Of a stretch of 11,277 nt of DNA, positions 1 through 6,471 are shown piece by piece. Below the pieces are notes generated by a model. It ran no database searches. It saw only the letters and a program-made list of their open reading frames with translations, and was not told the origin of the DNA. The stretch's first letter is position 1; each line of letters opens with the position of its first letter. This stretch comes from Faecalicatena fissicatena (GTDB lineage: Bacteria > Bacillota > Clostridia > Lachnospirales > Lachnospiraceae): assembly GCA_001028025.1 (NCBI GenBank), contig LDAQ01000078.1:1-11277 (forward strand), given 5' to 3'. The translations under genes and the position numbers were made by a program.

Positions 1-146
1 GCCGCTAATCAAAATCGGAGCCGGCATGGTGAACACCGCGGACACTTGCGAGAATTCTGATGAATTCTCACTGCGGGTCTGCTTGCTTCCAGGCCTTGTG
101 GGCCTGGAAGCAGTTCACATGCCGGCTCCGATTTTGATGAAGCGGC
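1..146. repeat. Large inverted repeat with two tip hairpins (Y-shaped)
   Basis: Arms 1-34 and 113-146 are complementary except for two small indels (for example GGCATGGTGAAC against GTTCACATGCC). Between them lie two self-contained hairpins: GAGAATTC at 50-57 pairs with GAATTCTC at 62-69, and the 12-bp stem 84-95 pairs perfectly with 101-112 around the loop TTGTG. The predicted fold is a long stem ending in a three-way junction. The left arm starts at the window edge, so the element may be longer. No U-tract marks it as an ordinary terminator, and its function is unknown. Confidence 0.85.
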
Positions 147-229
147 ACTAATGCCCTGAAAGACGCATCCGGGACAGGCATATTCCAATTCCGCACAGCT
201 GGTCGCATCCAGGCGGAAAAAGTCCTCTT

Positions 230-397
230 CCGGGAGGAGTCTCGGGCGGGGGCAGTGGATCAAGTTGAACTGATGCCGCGGAAATTGCCCCAGAACACCG
301 GTGCAAACCCCATGCAAGCCTTTTTAACCATCTCCAGCCAACCGCTCTGCGCCCAGCCGGCCAAGATCCACTGCCCCCGCCCAGAGGATCCTCCCGG
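230..397. repeat. Large inverted repeat next to the kinase stop codon
   Basis: Arm 230-261 pairs with arm 365-397. Perfect cores are the 17-bp GGGCGGGGGCAGTGGATC-type block and the CCGGGAGG end, separated by a small mismatch. Weaker complementarity continues outward almost to the kinase stop at 434. The interior, about 100 bases, shows no strong pair of tip hairpins, unlike the repeat at 1-146. Because it directly follows the kinase gene, it could end or stabilise that transcript. No T-run follows on the minus strand, so a classical intrinsic terminator is not supported. Confidence 0.7.
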
Positions 398-433
398 GCA
401 GCATCAAAACTTCCCGCTTCCCTCAGGCGCCCC

Positions 434-1633
434 CTAGTCGCCCGCACCTTCCCCAAACTCCGCTACCGCACTGGCCCCTCCGGTTGGTGCATTTTGCAGC
501 AGCAGTCTCCCCCCATGTTTTTCGCAGTATATTCTGCAGATATACAATCCCAGTCCAAAGTGGTTCAGGTCATCCTGTGGGTTGGCGTGGTAGCAGGCTT
601 TTGTCAATGTTTCCGTCCCTTCTTTAAAGCCTTCCCCGTCATCCGTCACCGCAAGGGTCAGCTTTTCGTTTTCGGCCGTTATTATGACCTCTACATTTTC
701 TCTGGCATACCGCAGGGCATTGGAAACCAGATTATCCAATACCTCGTAAACGATCCCGGGGTCAAACCATACTTTTTCGTCTTCAGTCCTGAGATAAACC
801 CTGCACTCTTTCCCCGCTTTTTTCCCCAAGACATCTGCGTTCTGCTGACACTGCCTGGCAAATTCTTTAATCTCGATTTCTTCTGCTTCTATCTCACGAT
901 CTTCCAATTTTGTCAGCTTCTGCATGGCATTTATAAATGCATCCATGCGTGCGATCTGCTTCATTCCCGCGTCCAGCATTTCCAGAATCTGATCCTTGTC
1001 CAGGGATTCATCGGGCACGAATTCCAGCAGCATTTCCTGATATCCCTTCATGATGGCAAGAGGGGAGCGGATGTCATGTGCAATGGCGGACCGCAGCGCT
1101 TTTTCCTGCTCCACCATCTTCCACAGCTGTTTATTGTTTTCCATGAGCTGTTTTCTCATTTTTTCAAACTCCTGACACAGCTGTCCCAGTTCGTCCTTAT
1201 TCGAATAACTTATAGTAAAATCCAGTTCGTCCTGTGAGATCAGCTGCGAGGCTTGTTTCAGTTCTGTCAGCGGAACTCTGATCTTCTTTTTATAGAATAA
1301 GATAACCGTTATGATCGTCCCAATCCATGAAATCACTAAAATACTGTATGTCTCAAGAAAATCGCATAATTCTGAGATATGTCCGTCTAGATCTGACATC
1401 CTGGATCCGCTGACCCTTGGAACAACCGCCTCATAGCTTTTGTTCTCCTCTTCCATTGATTCTTGCTGCGCCTGGTAATATACCCCCATATCAATGTACT
1501 TCTGCCAGATTGCATTCTGCGTTTTTTCCGCTGTTAGCATAATGGCAGCAGAGAGAAAAAAGCATACGATCAGATTGACAGTCATATAAAGTACAATTGT
1601 TTTCCTGATTGACAAATTTCTTATTTTTTCCAT
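434..1633 (-). CDS. HAMP-domain sensor histidine kinase
   Basis: Membrane sensor kinase of 399 residues. A membrane segment at about 12-33 and a second at about 97-114 enclose a short extracytoplasmic loop of roughly 60 residues. A HAMP linker follows (about 115-170). The phosphoacceptor motif AIAHDIRSPL places the histidine at residue 186. The ATPase domain has the N box (N301, N305), G1 (DDGEG, 331-335) and G2 (GLGL, 360-363). All catalytic motifs are intact. The gene overlaps the response-regulator gene by 13 bases, which implies translational coupling and a cognate pair. The small sensor loop fits kinases that sense envelope stress or peptides together with an ABC transporter, but the signal cannot be read from sequence. 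The start at 1633 has a G-rich site (GGGG) a few bases upstream. Confidence 0.93.
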   Translation of the reverse strand: MEKIRNLSIRKTIVLYMTVNLIVCFFLSAAIMLTAEKTQNAIWQKYIDMGVYYQAQQESMEEENKSYEAVVPRVSGSRMSDLDGHISELCDFLETYSILVISWIGTIITVILFYKKKIRVPLTELKQASQLISQDELDFTISYSNKDELGQLCQEFEKMRKQLMENNKQLWKMVEQEKALRSAIAHDIRSPLAIMKGYQEMLLEFVPDESLDKDQILEMLDAGMKQIARMDAFINAMQKLTKLEDREIEAEEIEIKEFARQCQQNADVLGKKAGKECRVYLRTEDEKVWFDPGIVYEVLDNLVSNALRYARENVEVIITAENEKLTLAVTDDGEGFKEGTETLTKACYHANPQDDLNHFGLGLYICRIYCEKHGGRLLLQNAPTGGASAVAEFGEGAGD

Positions 1634-2295
1634 CGGTACCCCATTCCCCAGACCGTCTCGATGTATTCCGTTTCGGTATAAGCCGAGAACTTATTCCGGA
1701 TCCGCCGAACCAGCTCCGTGATTCCCCTGCTGCCGCCCTCCGCATCATAACCATACACCTTTTCATAAATTCTTTCTTTATCAAACACCTGCCCGGCATT
1801 TGAGGAAAGGAATTCGATAATGTCATATTCTGCTTTCGTCAGTTCGATCTCATTTTCACCGATTGTTACCGTCTTAGCCGAATAGTTGATACACAGGCCG
1901 TTTAAGAACCGGTATTCTGTCTGCCCCCTGTGCCGCTCCTCTCTTTTCAGATGCGCGGTAATCCTGGCCTCCAGTTCTTTCAGACTGAATGGCTTTAAGA
2001 TGTAGTCGTCCCCTCCGGAGAGAAGGCCGTTCACCCGGTCCTGTTCCTCGACCTTTGCCGTCAGAAATATAATGGGGCACATAACCTTATCCCGAATCTG
2101 CCTGCACACATCCAGTCCGTCTATCCCCGGCATGTTAATATCCAGCAGAATAATGTCCGGCTCCGGCCTTATCCTGTCAAACGCCTCGGCACCACAGCAC
2201 GCGGTAATTACCTCATACTTCTTGATCTCAAAATAGCTCCTCAGCATTTTCAGCAGTTCCGTGTCATCATCCACAATCAGAATTTTATATTGCAT
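1621..2295 (-). CDS. OmpR-family response regulator
   Basis: Two-domain regulator of 224 residues. The receiver domain (about 1-118) has the acidic pair D9/D10, phosphoacceptor D52 in LLDINMPG, T79 and K101 (KPF). The C-terminal winged-helix DNA-binding domain (about 128-224) ends in the typical VWGMGYRWKK. It would be phosphorylated by the overlapping histidine kinase and bind direct-repeat sites in DNA. The start is well supported by GGAGGT at 2304-2309, eight bases from the ATG. A 17-bp hairpin sits immediately before that ribosome binding site. A likely target is the direct repeat before the ABC operon (6062-6083), because that is the only such site noticed in the window. This link is an inference. 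Confidence 0.94.
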   Translation of the reverse strand: MQYKILIVDDDTELLKMLRSYFEIKKYEVITACCGAEAFDRIRPEPDIILLDINMPGIDGLDVCRQIRDKVMCPIIFLTAKVEEQDRVNGLLSGGDDYILKPFSLKELEARITAHLKREERHRGQTEYRFLNGLCINYSAKTVTIGENEIELTKAEYDIIEFLSSNAGQVFDKERIYEKVYGYDAEGGSRGITELVRRIRNKFSAYTETEYIETVWGMGYRWKK

Positions 2296-2303
2296 AAATA
2301 AAG

Positions 2304-2352
2304 ACCTCCAGCCTGACGCAGGACATCTTCTTTGAGATGGCCTGTGTCAGGC
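2304..2352 (-). promoter_or_regulatory. 17-bp leader hairpin abutting the response-regulator RBS
   Basis: The 17-base arms 2311-2327 and 2336-2352 pair at 15 of 17 positions. On the minus strand the stem ends one base before the SD (complement of ACCTCC, 2304-2309) of the response regulator, so it could affect initiation or protect the mRNA 5' end. On the plus strand the same stem is followed by TTATTTTTTATT, so it would also serve as an intrinsic terminator for antisense transcription coming from the kinase side. The sequence does not decide which role is real. Confidence 0.55.
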
Positions 2353-2406
2353 GCTTATTTTTTATTGCCCTTATAGCTAATTTCGCCATCATAACGCAGC
2401 AAATCG

Positions 2407-2430
2407 TATTATAGAATAATGGCTATAATA
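2407..2430 (-). promoter_or_regulatory. Putative promoter/dyad for the two-component operon
   Basis: The minus strand reads TATAAT at 2408-2413, about 110 bases upstream of the response-regulator start. It lies inside an 8-bp dyad, TATTATAG (2407-2414) and CTATAATA (2423-2430). I cannot find a good -35 at 17 bases, so this could be an activator-dependent promoter or chance AT-richness. Confidence 0.35.
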
Positions 2431-2477
2431 TGGATCTTTGTTTTCACACAGGCTGACCAAGAAGGCATACATGACAT

Positions 2478-3038
2478 TTACATCGGTTTTAGATTTCTAT
2501 TGAGCCTGTCCACCATCCATGCGATTCGCTTTTCCCGCCCGGCATCTGTCTTTGCGTCAAAATATGCCCGCGTGTAGGTTTTCTTTACTGATGAAGACAT
2601 CGCCTGGAAATTTGCATAAGCGGGCTCGTGCACTTTTAGTAAATCAGATAAAAAGGCTATCTGTTCCTCTGTCACCGTCGGGGATTTGGGGGCATCCCAT
2701 TGTCCGTTTTTTTTGGCTTCCTCTATTTTCTTCCTGCCCCAATCGGTCATAAGTCCTTGTTCTTCAAGGCTTTTAACCAATGCCTTATTCTTCTCCGACC
2801 ACTTACTATTCTCCCTGCGTAAAGAAAAATATTTCTTGTAAGTTTTGTCATCAATACTTTGCATCTGTCCGTCAATCCAGCCAAAGCAGAGGGCTTCTTC
2901 AAGCGCTTCGCCTGCCTTTATTGTTTTCGGCCCGCCCGCTTTTCCAAATAGAAGCCAAACGCCAGCATTTGACAGGCAATGGTCAGAAAGCCATTGCCTA
3001 AATTCTTCTCTGTTTGTAAATTCTATTACGTCACTCAC
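2478..3038 (-). CDS. YdeI/OmdA family protein (COG4430-like)
   Basis: Cytosolic protein of 186 residues with the hallmarks of the YdeI/OmpD-associated family. These are ALCFGWIDGQ at about 49-58, the basic SLRRENSKWSEKN motif at about 72-84, and the C-terminal OmdA-type helical region (about 120-180) ending in a KRIAWMVDRLN-like helix. Members have been linked to bacteriocin or polymyxin protection, but the biochemical role is not settled. I place the start at the GTG at 3038 because GGTGGGG lies six bases upstream and the protein then begins MSDVIEF, as relatives do. An upstream GTG at 3050 would add four residues but sits directly on that ribosome binding site. The gene lies between a dCTP deaminase fragment and the response-regulator gene on the same strand; 182 bases separate it from the latter. 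Confidence 0.85.
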   Translation of the reverse strand: MSDVIEFTNREEFRQWLSDHCLSNAGVWLLFGKAGGPKTIKAGEALEEALCFGWIDGQMQSIDDKTYKKYFSLRRENSKWSEKNKALVKSLEEQGLMTDWGRKKIEEAKKNGQWDAPKSPTVTEEQIAFLSDLLKVHEPAYANFQAMSSSVKKTYTRAYFDAKTDAGREKRIAWMVDRLNRNLKPM

Positions 3039-3080
3039 TATGTGCCCCACCTTTCGTATGCCTTCTCCGCTAAAGATTTA

Positions 3081-3380
3081 CTATTTTTTATTGATCTGAT
3101 AGATGAAAAACGCCTTATATCTTCTTATAAATGTTTGTGCGAAGGAAAGCACTCGGACAAATTGATTAGGCAAAAGAATATAAGTATCGCTTGTAATTGT
3201 TTTATATTTTATTTCATTTTCTAAATTTATAATTCCTGTTGATGAATCTTCAACAATGCTAAATGTATTTCCTAAACGAATATCTACACTTGCAGGTTGA
3301 ACCTGTTTTTTCTCCAAAGGCTCAATAATAAGTGATTTTGCTTCTAACATTTTAAGCAAAGTTTTATCTGACAATATCAT
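3081..3380 (-). pseudogene. dcd: Truncated dCTP deaminase (N-terminal fragment)
   Basis: About 75 residues match the start of dCTP deaminase: MILSDK at the N terminus, then IQPASVDIRLGN-like VQPASVDIRLGN, the SIVEDSS segment and YILLPNQFV. After that the frame runs into unrelated sequence and stops at 3081. The second half of the enzyme is missing, including the region carrying the catalytic glutamate and the GRSS-type motif, so it cannot deaminate dCTP. Homology ends near 3156. The true start is ATG 3380, with AAGGAG at 3390-3395. A GTG further upstream lies within that ribosome binding site. The promoter and ribosome binding site remain intact, so truncation by deletion or rearrangement seems fairly recent. 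Confidence 0.8.
3103..3165 (+). pseudogene. Possible N-terminal scrap of a flavodoxin-fold NAD(P)H oxidoreductase
   Basis: A 20-codon plus-strand frame reads LLINVCAKESTRTN near its end. This resembles the first beta strand and phosphate-binding loop of NAD(P)H-dependent FMN oxidoreductases (I-N-x-C-x-[KR]-E-x-x-R-T). It is cut by a stop just where dCTP deaminase homology begins on the other strand. No ribosome binding site is visible upstream. If real, the two fragments meet head to head at about 3156-3165 and mark a rearrangement junction. The match is short and could be chance. Confidence 0.35.
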
Positions 3381-3444
3381 TAAAATAATCTCCTTCACCT
3401 AATATAAATTTTCTTCATATTCCATGTGATTTTCCTTGAAAAAG

Positions 3445-3473
3445 ATTGTATCATATCTCTTGCTTATTTTCCA
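3445..3473 (-). promoter_or_regulatory. Putative promoter of the dcd fragment
   Basis: The minus strand shows an extended -10, TGATACAAT (3445-3453), and a weak -35, TGGAAA (3468-3473), with 17-base spacing. It lies 65 bases upstream of the dcd fragment start and would also drive the downstream YdeI-family gene. Confidence 0.5.
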
Positions 3474-3569
3474 CTTCATTCGTGAGCCTATGGTTAGCTA
3501 AAAGCATCAAACAACATTTTGAACTCGAATATATTTATCGCTTACTCTAACTCTAAAACCACCCGCTGC

Positions 3570-4562
3570 TTACAGCGTACTTTCCACAGCCTTATAAAGC
3601 AGTTCATCCAGGCTTTCTGTAAAGTCCAGCCCTGTCTTCCAGTCCGGTTCCAGTCTGTCCAGAATCAGGCACTTGGCCATGCCTGTACGGTAAAACTTTC
3701 CTCTGCCGCCCTCAAATACATCCAGCGTATCCAGATACCGTTCCCGGTAAACATTCTCCCCGCGCAGTGCTTTCAGAACATTTCCCTCCACATAGTATGC
3801 GGTTCCCTCCGTCAGTTCACAGCGCTTTTCCGCCATCAATGCTTCGGCTGACATATTTTCCTGCCGCTTCTCCTGCTGCTCTCTATATTCTAATATAGCC
3901 GCTTTCATTCCATCAATATCCTTTTTCTCTGCCGCTGTTTTCAGAAGCTGCATTTCCTTCTTCATCCGTTTCTTCTGCTCCGCATTCTGATCTAGCTCTT
4001 TAACAAGCAGGGTTTCCTCAGAATCACCGTTCTCATTGCCGCTCTGCTCCAGTTCCTTCTCCATCTCTGCTGGAGTCAGATTCTCTCCCAGTATTTGAAA
4101 ATGACTCATCTGCCATGCATGGAGGCCTTCGTGCCAGATCGTCGCAATCTGCTCTTCCCTGCCATATCCGCTCCCCGAGACCATCCCTTCCACACCGCCT
4201 GCCAGAGACAGCAGGCCGTCAAACCTCTCCAGCGTGGGAACGATCACTTCATAATGATCTCCTACCGGATACGCTGTCCCTGCAAATGTCTCCAGTACCG
4301 GGGACCGCTTTTCTATTTTCCCCTGGTAAAATACATAATCTGCTTTTCCGTCATACATGGCAACAGGATAATCTTCCAGCCTGAAACCAGAAAAACCCAT
4401 TTTATCCACCAGCCCCTGTTGTTCTGCTGCTTCCCTGTAAATCTTTTTCTCCTGGCTGCCAATCCCCCGATCCGCTGTGAAAATCCAGCCTGCCAGCAAT
4501 GCGGCTCCCATAACGACTGCAATCACTTTTTGTATACTGATTTTCCCTGTACCTTTTTTCAT
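3570..4562 (-). CDS. Membrane-anchored HEGLH zinc peptidase-like protein
   Basis: Protein of 330 residues, not assignable to a named family from sequence alone. The N terminus is basic and followed by one hydrophobic segment (about 12-30) that acts as a signal anchor, so the rest should be outside the membrane. IATIWHEGLHAWQ at about 139-151 gives a zincin HEXXH motif (H144, E145, H148). About 100 residues later RCELTEGTAYYVEG supplies candidates for the third zinc ligand (E249 or E252), as expected of gluzincins. Residues 160-245 are charged and probably coiled-coil. It follows the ABC permease with a two-base gap, and its AAGGAGG site lies inside the end of that gene, so the start at 4562 is firm. 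The context suggests a peptidase acting on an envelope or transported peptide together with the ABC exporter; the substrate is unknown. Confidence 0.8.
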   Translation of the reverse strand: MKKGTGKISIQKVIAVVMGAALLAGWIFTADRGIGSQEKKIYREAAEQQGLVDKMGFSGFRLEDYPVAMYDGKADYVFYQGKIEKRSPVLETFAGTAYPVGDHYEVIVPTLERFDGLLSLAGGVEGMVSGSGYGREEQIATIWHEGLHAWQMSHFQILGENLTPAEMEKELEQSGNENGDSEETLLVKELDQNAEQKKRMKKEMQLLKTAAEKKDIDGMKAAILEYREQQEKRQENMSAEALMAEKRCELTEGTAYYVEGNVLKALRGENVYRERYLDTLDVFEGGRGKFYRTGMAKCLILDRLEPDWKTGLDFTESLDELLYKAVESTL

Positions 4563-4564
4563 TC

Positions 4565-5320
4565 CTATGCCTCCTTTCTGCGGAACAAATATAACAGCAT
4601 GCCGCATATATAAAGAACCAGAAGGCCGCCCAGTATGCTGTGGATCTGAATACTTTTGCCCGAAAGAAACCTTCCCGCCTGTGACTCTGCCGCATACAGA
4701 TTGGGTGTCAGGAACAGAATCCCCCTCAGCGCCTGCCTCGCCACACCCGATACGATTCCTGAAAATGTTTCCAGAATCGGATGCATCGTCCCCGCCAGCA
4801 TCAGCGCCGCGGCAAGCACGCCCGCTGCCATGCCCGGAAGAACAAGACTGACCGCACTTGTAAACAGGCTGACTGCCGCCGTACTGACTGAAAAAAGCAG
4901 AAACGCCGGAATACATTTTGCCAGAACCGCGTATTCCCCTTTAATTCCCGCAAATACCATGACACCGGCATACAGGATAAATAAGGAACCCAGAGAACTG
5001 ATGATATTGGCCAGAGCCAGCTGACCATGATATTTCCACTGGCTGATACCGCGGATCCAGACAAGATGGCTGGTCTTTCGCTCATACTCATTCGGTATCG
5101 TCCTCAGGCTAAGTGCAATGGCAATCCCGCCTCCGATCACGGAAATAACATTCAGCACCATAGGCATCATCATGCTGAATTCTGTTACCGGTACGCCGTC
5201 AATAGACAGCGTTGCCGCTCCGCTCATGCACATCATCACAATCAGTATTCCAATGACAAGCACAACATAAATATCTTTTCTCCTCATCCGTTCCAGTAAA
5301 GCATTTTTCATGATTCCCAT
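4565..5320 (-). CDS. ABC-2 type transporter permease
   Basis: Hydrophobic protein of 251 residues with about six membrane segments (near 16-33, 52-72, 105-125, 135-160, 163-178 and 228-246). A cytosolic stretch, NEYERKTSHLVWIRGISQWKY (about 77-97), resembles the coupling region of ABC-2 permeases, where RKT is followed by a substrate-path segment. It partners with the ATPase encoded just upstream. I chose ATG 5320 because GGAGGAG (5328-5334) lies seven bases upstream. The next ATG, at 5311, forms an ATGA overlap with the ATPase stop but is too far from that site. In either case the genes are translationally coupled. Permeases of this size occur in peptide-export and lantibiotic-immunity transporters, but the substrate cannot be deduced. 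Confidence 0.88.
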   Translation of the reverse strand: MGIMKNALLERMRRKDIYVVLVIGILIVMMCMSGAATLSIDGVPVTEFSMMMPMVLNVISVIGGGIAIALSLRTIPNEYERKTSHLVWIRGISQWKYHGQLALANIISSLGSLFILYAGVMVFAGIKGEYAVLAKCIPAFLLFSVSTAAVSLFTSAVSLVLPGMAAGVLAAALMLAGTMHPILETFSGIVSGVARQALRGILFLTPNLYAAESQAGRFLSGKSIQIHSILGGLLVLYICGMLLYLFRRKEA

Positions 5321-6000
5321 CTCTTCGCTCCTCCAATCTTCTCTACAAATATCTCTTCCAGGCTTCTCCTGTCTGTTCCTTTCTCCCACTCATGAAGCAG
5401 GCTGCCCTTTTTCATAATGATTCCCCTGTCGCACACTCTCTCAATGTCATTGAGAATATGAGAATTAATGAGAATCGTTTTCCCTTCCTCTTTTAATCGC
5501 TGTATCGTATGCATCATCTCCACACGCCCAAGTGCATCCAGCCCGGCGGACGGCTCGTCCAGGATCAGAAACTCCGGATCCCCCAGCAGGGCCTGTGCCA
5601 GCGCCAGCCGCTGCAGCATCCCTTTGGAATAATTTTTCACCTTTGTTTTGCACTCCTCCAGTCCTGTCCGTTCAAGCAGCACAGGAATCTGCCTTTTCAG
5701 TTCCTCCTTCGGTATCTTCTGAAGCCCCCCGTAGAACTCCAGCACCTCTCTGCCGCTCAGAAACGGATGGAAATACGGCGTTTCAGGAGAATATCCAATC
5801 CGGATCCCCTCCTGGATCTCAACATTTCCCGCGTCCTTTGGTATCAGATCCAGTATCATCTTAATCGTAGTGGTCTTGCCCGCTCCATTACTTCCCAGCA
5901 GAGCAAACACCTCTCCTCTTTTAACCGAAAAACTCAAATCATTGACCACACACTGCTTTTGGTATATTTTTTTCAGATTGCTGCATGATAACATGTTCAT
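5308..6000 (-). CDS. ABC transporter ATP-binding protein
   Basis: ATPase of 230 residues. Walker A is GSNGAGKT (36-43), the signature is YSKGMLQR (124-131, a common ABC-2 variant of LSGGQ), Walker B is FLILDEP (144-150), the D-loop is SAGLD (151-155) and the switch histidine is H181. All nucleotide-binding residues are present. This is the NatA/CcmA-like branch that powers ABC-2 permeases. The start at 6000 has GGGAGGG (6006-6012) five bases upstream; an in-frame ATG six bases further on is the alternative. It is the first gene of the ATPase-permease-peptidase operon, overlaps the permease start, and lies about 60 bases downstream of the direct-repeat site. Confidence 0.93.
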   Translation of the reverse strand: MNMLSCSNLKKIYQKQCVVNDLSFSVKRGEVFALLGSNGAGKTTTIKMILDLIPKDAGNVEIQEGIRIGYSPETPYFHPFLSGREVLEFYGGLQKIPKEELKRQIPVLLERTGLEECKTKVKNYSKGMLQRLALAQALLGDPEFLILDEPSAGLDALGRVEMMHTIQRLKEEGKTILINSHILNDIERVCDRGIIMKKGSLLHEWEKGTDRRSLEEIFVEKIGGAKRWES

Positions 6001-6017
6001 ATGTACCCTCCCTTTGT

Positions 6018-6035
6018 TAAGATACATCTATCTTA
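6018..6035 (-). promoter_or_regulatory. 7-bp dyad in the ABC operon leader
   Basis: TAAGATA (6018-6024) and TATCTTA (6029-6035) form a perfect dyad with a four-base centre, just upstream of the ATPase ribosome binding site. It may be a second operator or a small leader hairpin. It also contains TAAGAT, a possible -10. Confidence 0.4.
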
Positions 6036-6061
6036 CGGCGGGGGGCTAAAGAAAAAATAAA

Positions 6062-6083
6062 CGCAACCTAAAGTTAACCTTAA
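6062..6083 (-). promoter_or_regulatory. Two 11-bp direct repeats: putative response-regulator site
   Basis: On the minus strand, TTAAGGTTAAC (6073-6083) is followed directly by TTTAGGTTGCG (6062-6072), a direct repeat with an 11-base period. OmpR-family regulators typically bind as tandem dimers to such half-turn-spaced repeats near -35. The site lies about 60 bases upstream of the ABC ATPase start. No good -35/-10 pair is visible, which fits an activator-dependent promoter. The response regulator at 1621-2295 is the natural candidate to bind it. Confidence 0.5.
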
Positions 6084-6127
6084 ATGAGAAGGGGGGAATG
6101 AAGCGGGAGCTTTTTGGATAAGGGGGC

Positions 6128-6421
6128 GCTCCATGAAGGGACAGGCGCAAGCCTCCTTCCGGGCATACAGGGCGTTTTTAATCGCGGACACGGAACTAAG
6201 AAATTCTAGGAGGCAGACAGCCTGGAAAATGGGGCACGTCTGACACATCATGGGAAAATTGATATTTTCCCACGCTGAGTCAGACGATTCTGTGATTCGG
6301 AGATCACAGAATCTCCCCCTTTTCCAGGCTGTCTGCCTCCAAGAATTTCTAAGATCCGCTTAAGCGATTTAAAACGCCCTGTATGCCCGGAAGGAGGCTT
6401 GCGCCTGTCCCTTCATGGAGC
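6128..6421. repeat. Very large inverted repeat with two tip hairpins (Y-shaped)
   Basis: Arms 6128-6234 and 6316-6421, each about 106 bases. The outermost 51 base pairs are perfect. An imperfect stretch follows, then blocks of 9 and 21 perfect pairs. The centre folds into two independent hairpins. In the first, CGTCTGAC (6237-6244) pairs with GTCAGACG (6279-6286), with an inner stem TGGGAAAAT/ATTTTCCCA (6251-6259/6264-6272). In the second, GATTCTGTGAT (6286-6296) pairs with ATCACAGAATC (6303-6313). No gene or transposase is present, and I saw no flanking target duplication. The element sits just upstream of the ABC operon's regulatory site. Function unknown. Confidence 0.93.
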
Positions 6422-6471
6422 TGGTGTATTCCAATAAGAAGCTAAAACCGTTCATTCTGGGGGTTCTGGCG

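Larger units (their letters stand above)
1..433. other. Gene-free stretch downstream of the histidine kinase
   Basis: I find no convincing coding region here. Open frames exist on both strands, but they have poor composition, lack usable ribosome binding sites and run across inverted-repeat arms. The stretch is filled by two large inverted repeats (1-146 and about 230-397), annotated separately. Positions 147-229 show nothing else I can identify, apart from imperfect outward extension of the second repeat. Confidence 0.7.

Noticed and set aside
260..331. 23-residue minus-strand peptide inside the palindrome at 230-397
   Set aside because: It has an ATG and an apparently peptide-like sequence (GFAPVFWGNFRG), but the GGAG before the ATG touches the start codon and no comparable peptide occurs in the other palindromes.
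148..456. 102-codon minus-strand frame across the left intergenic region
   Set aside because: It crosses the kinase stop codon and both arms of an inverted repeat, and its Gly/Ala/Arg-rich composition looks non-coding.
494..1237. 247-codon open frame on the plus strand
   Set aside because: It lies entirely antisense to the histidine kinase, shows no domain and has no ribosome binding site.
4563..4916. Upstream extension of the peptidase gene to 4916
   Set aside because: The extension overlaps the permease gene in another frame and reads as low-quality Gly/Ser/Cys-rich sequence. ATG 4562 has an excellent AAGGAGG site and is followed by a proper signal anchor.
6128..6421. Insertion sequence or MITE
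   Set aside because: There is no transposase, no visible target-site duplication at the ends, and no second copy of the sequence in the window. An unknown non-autonomous element cannot be excluded.
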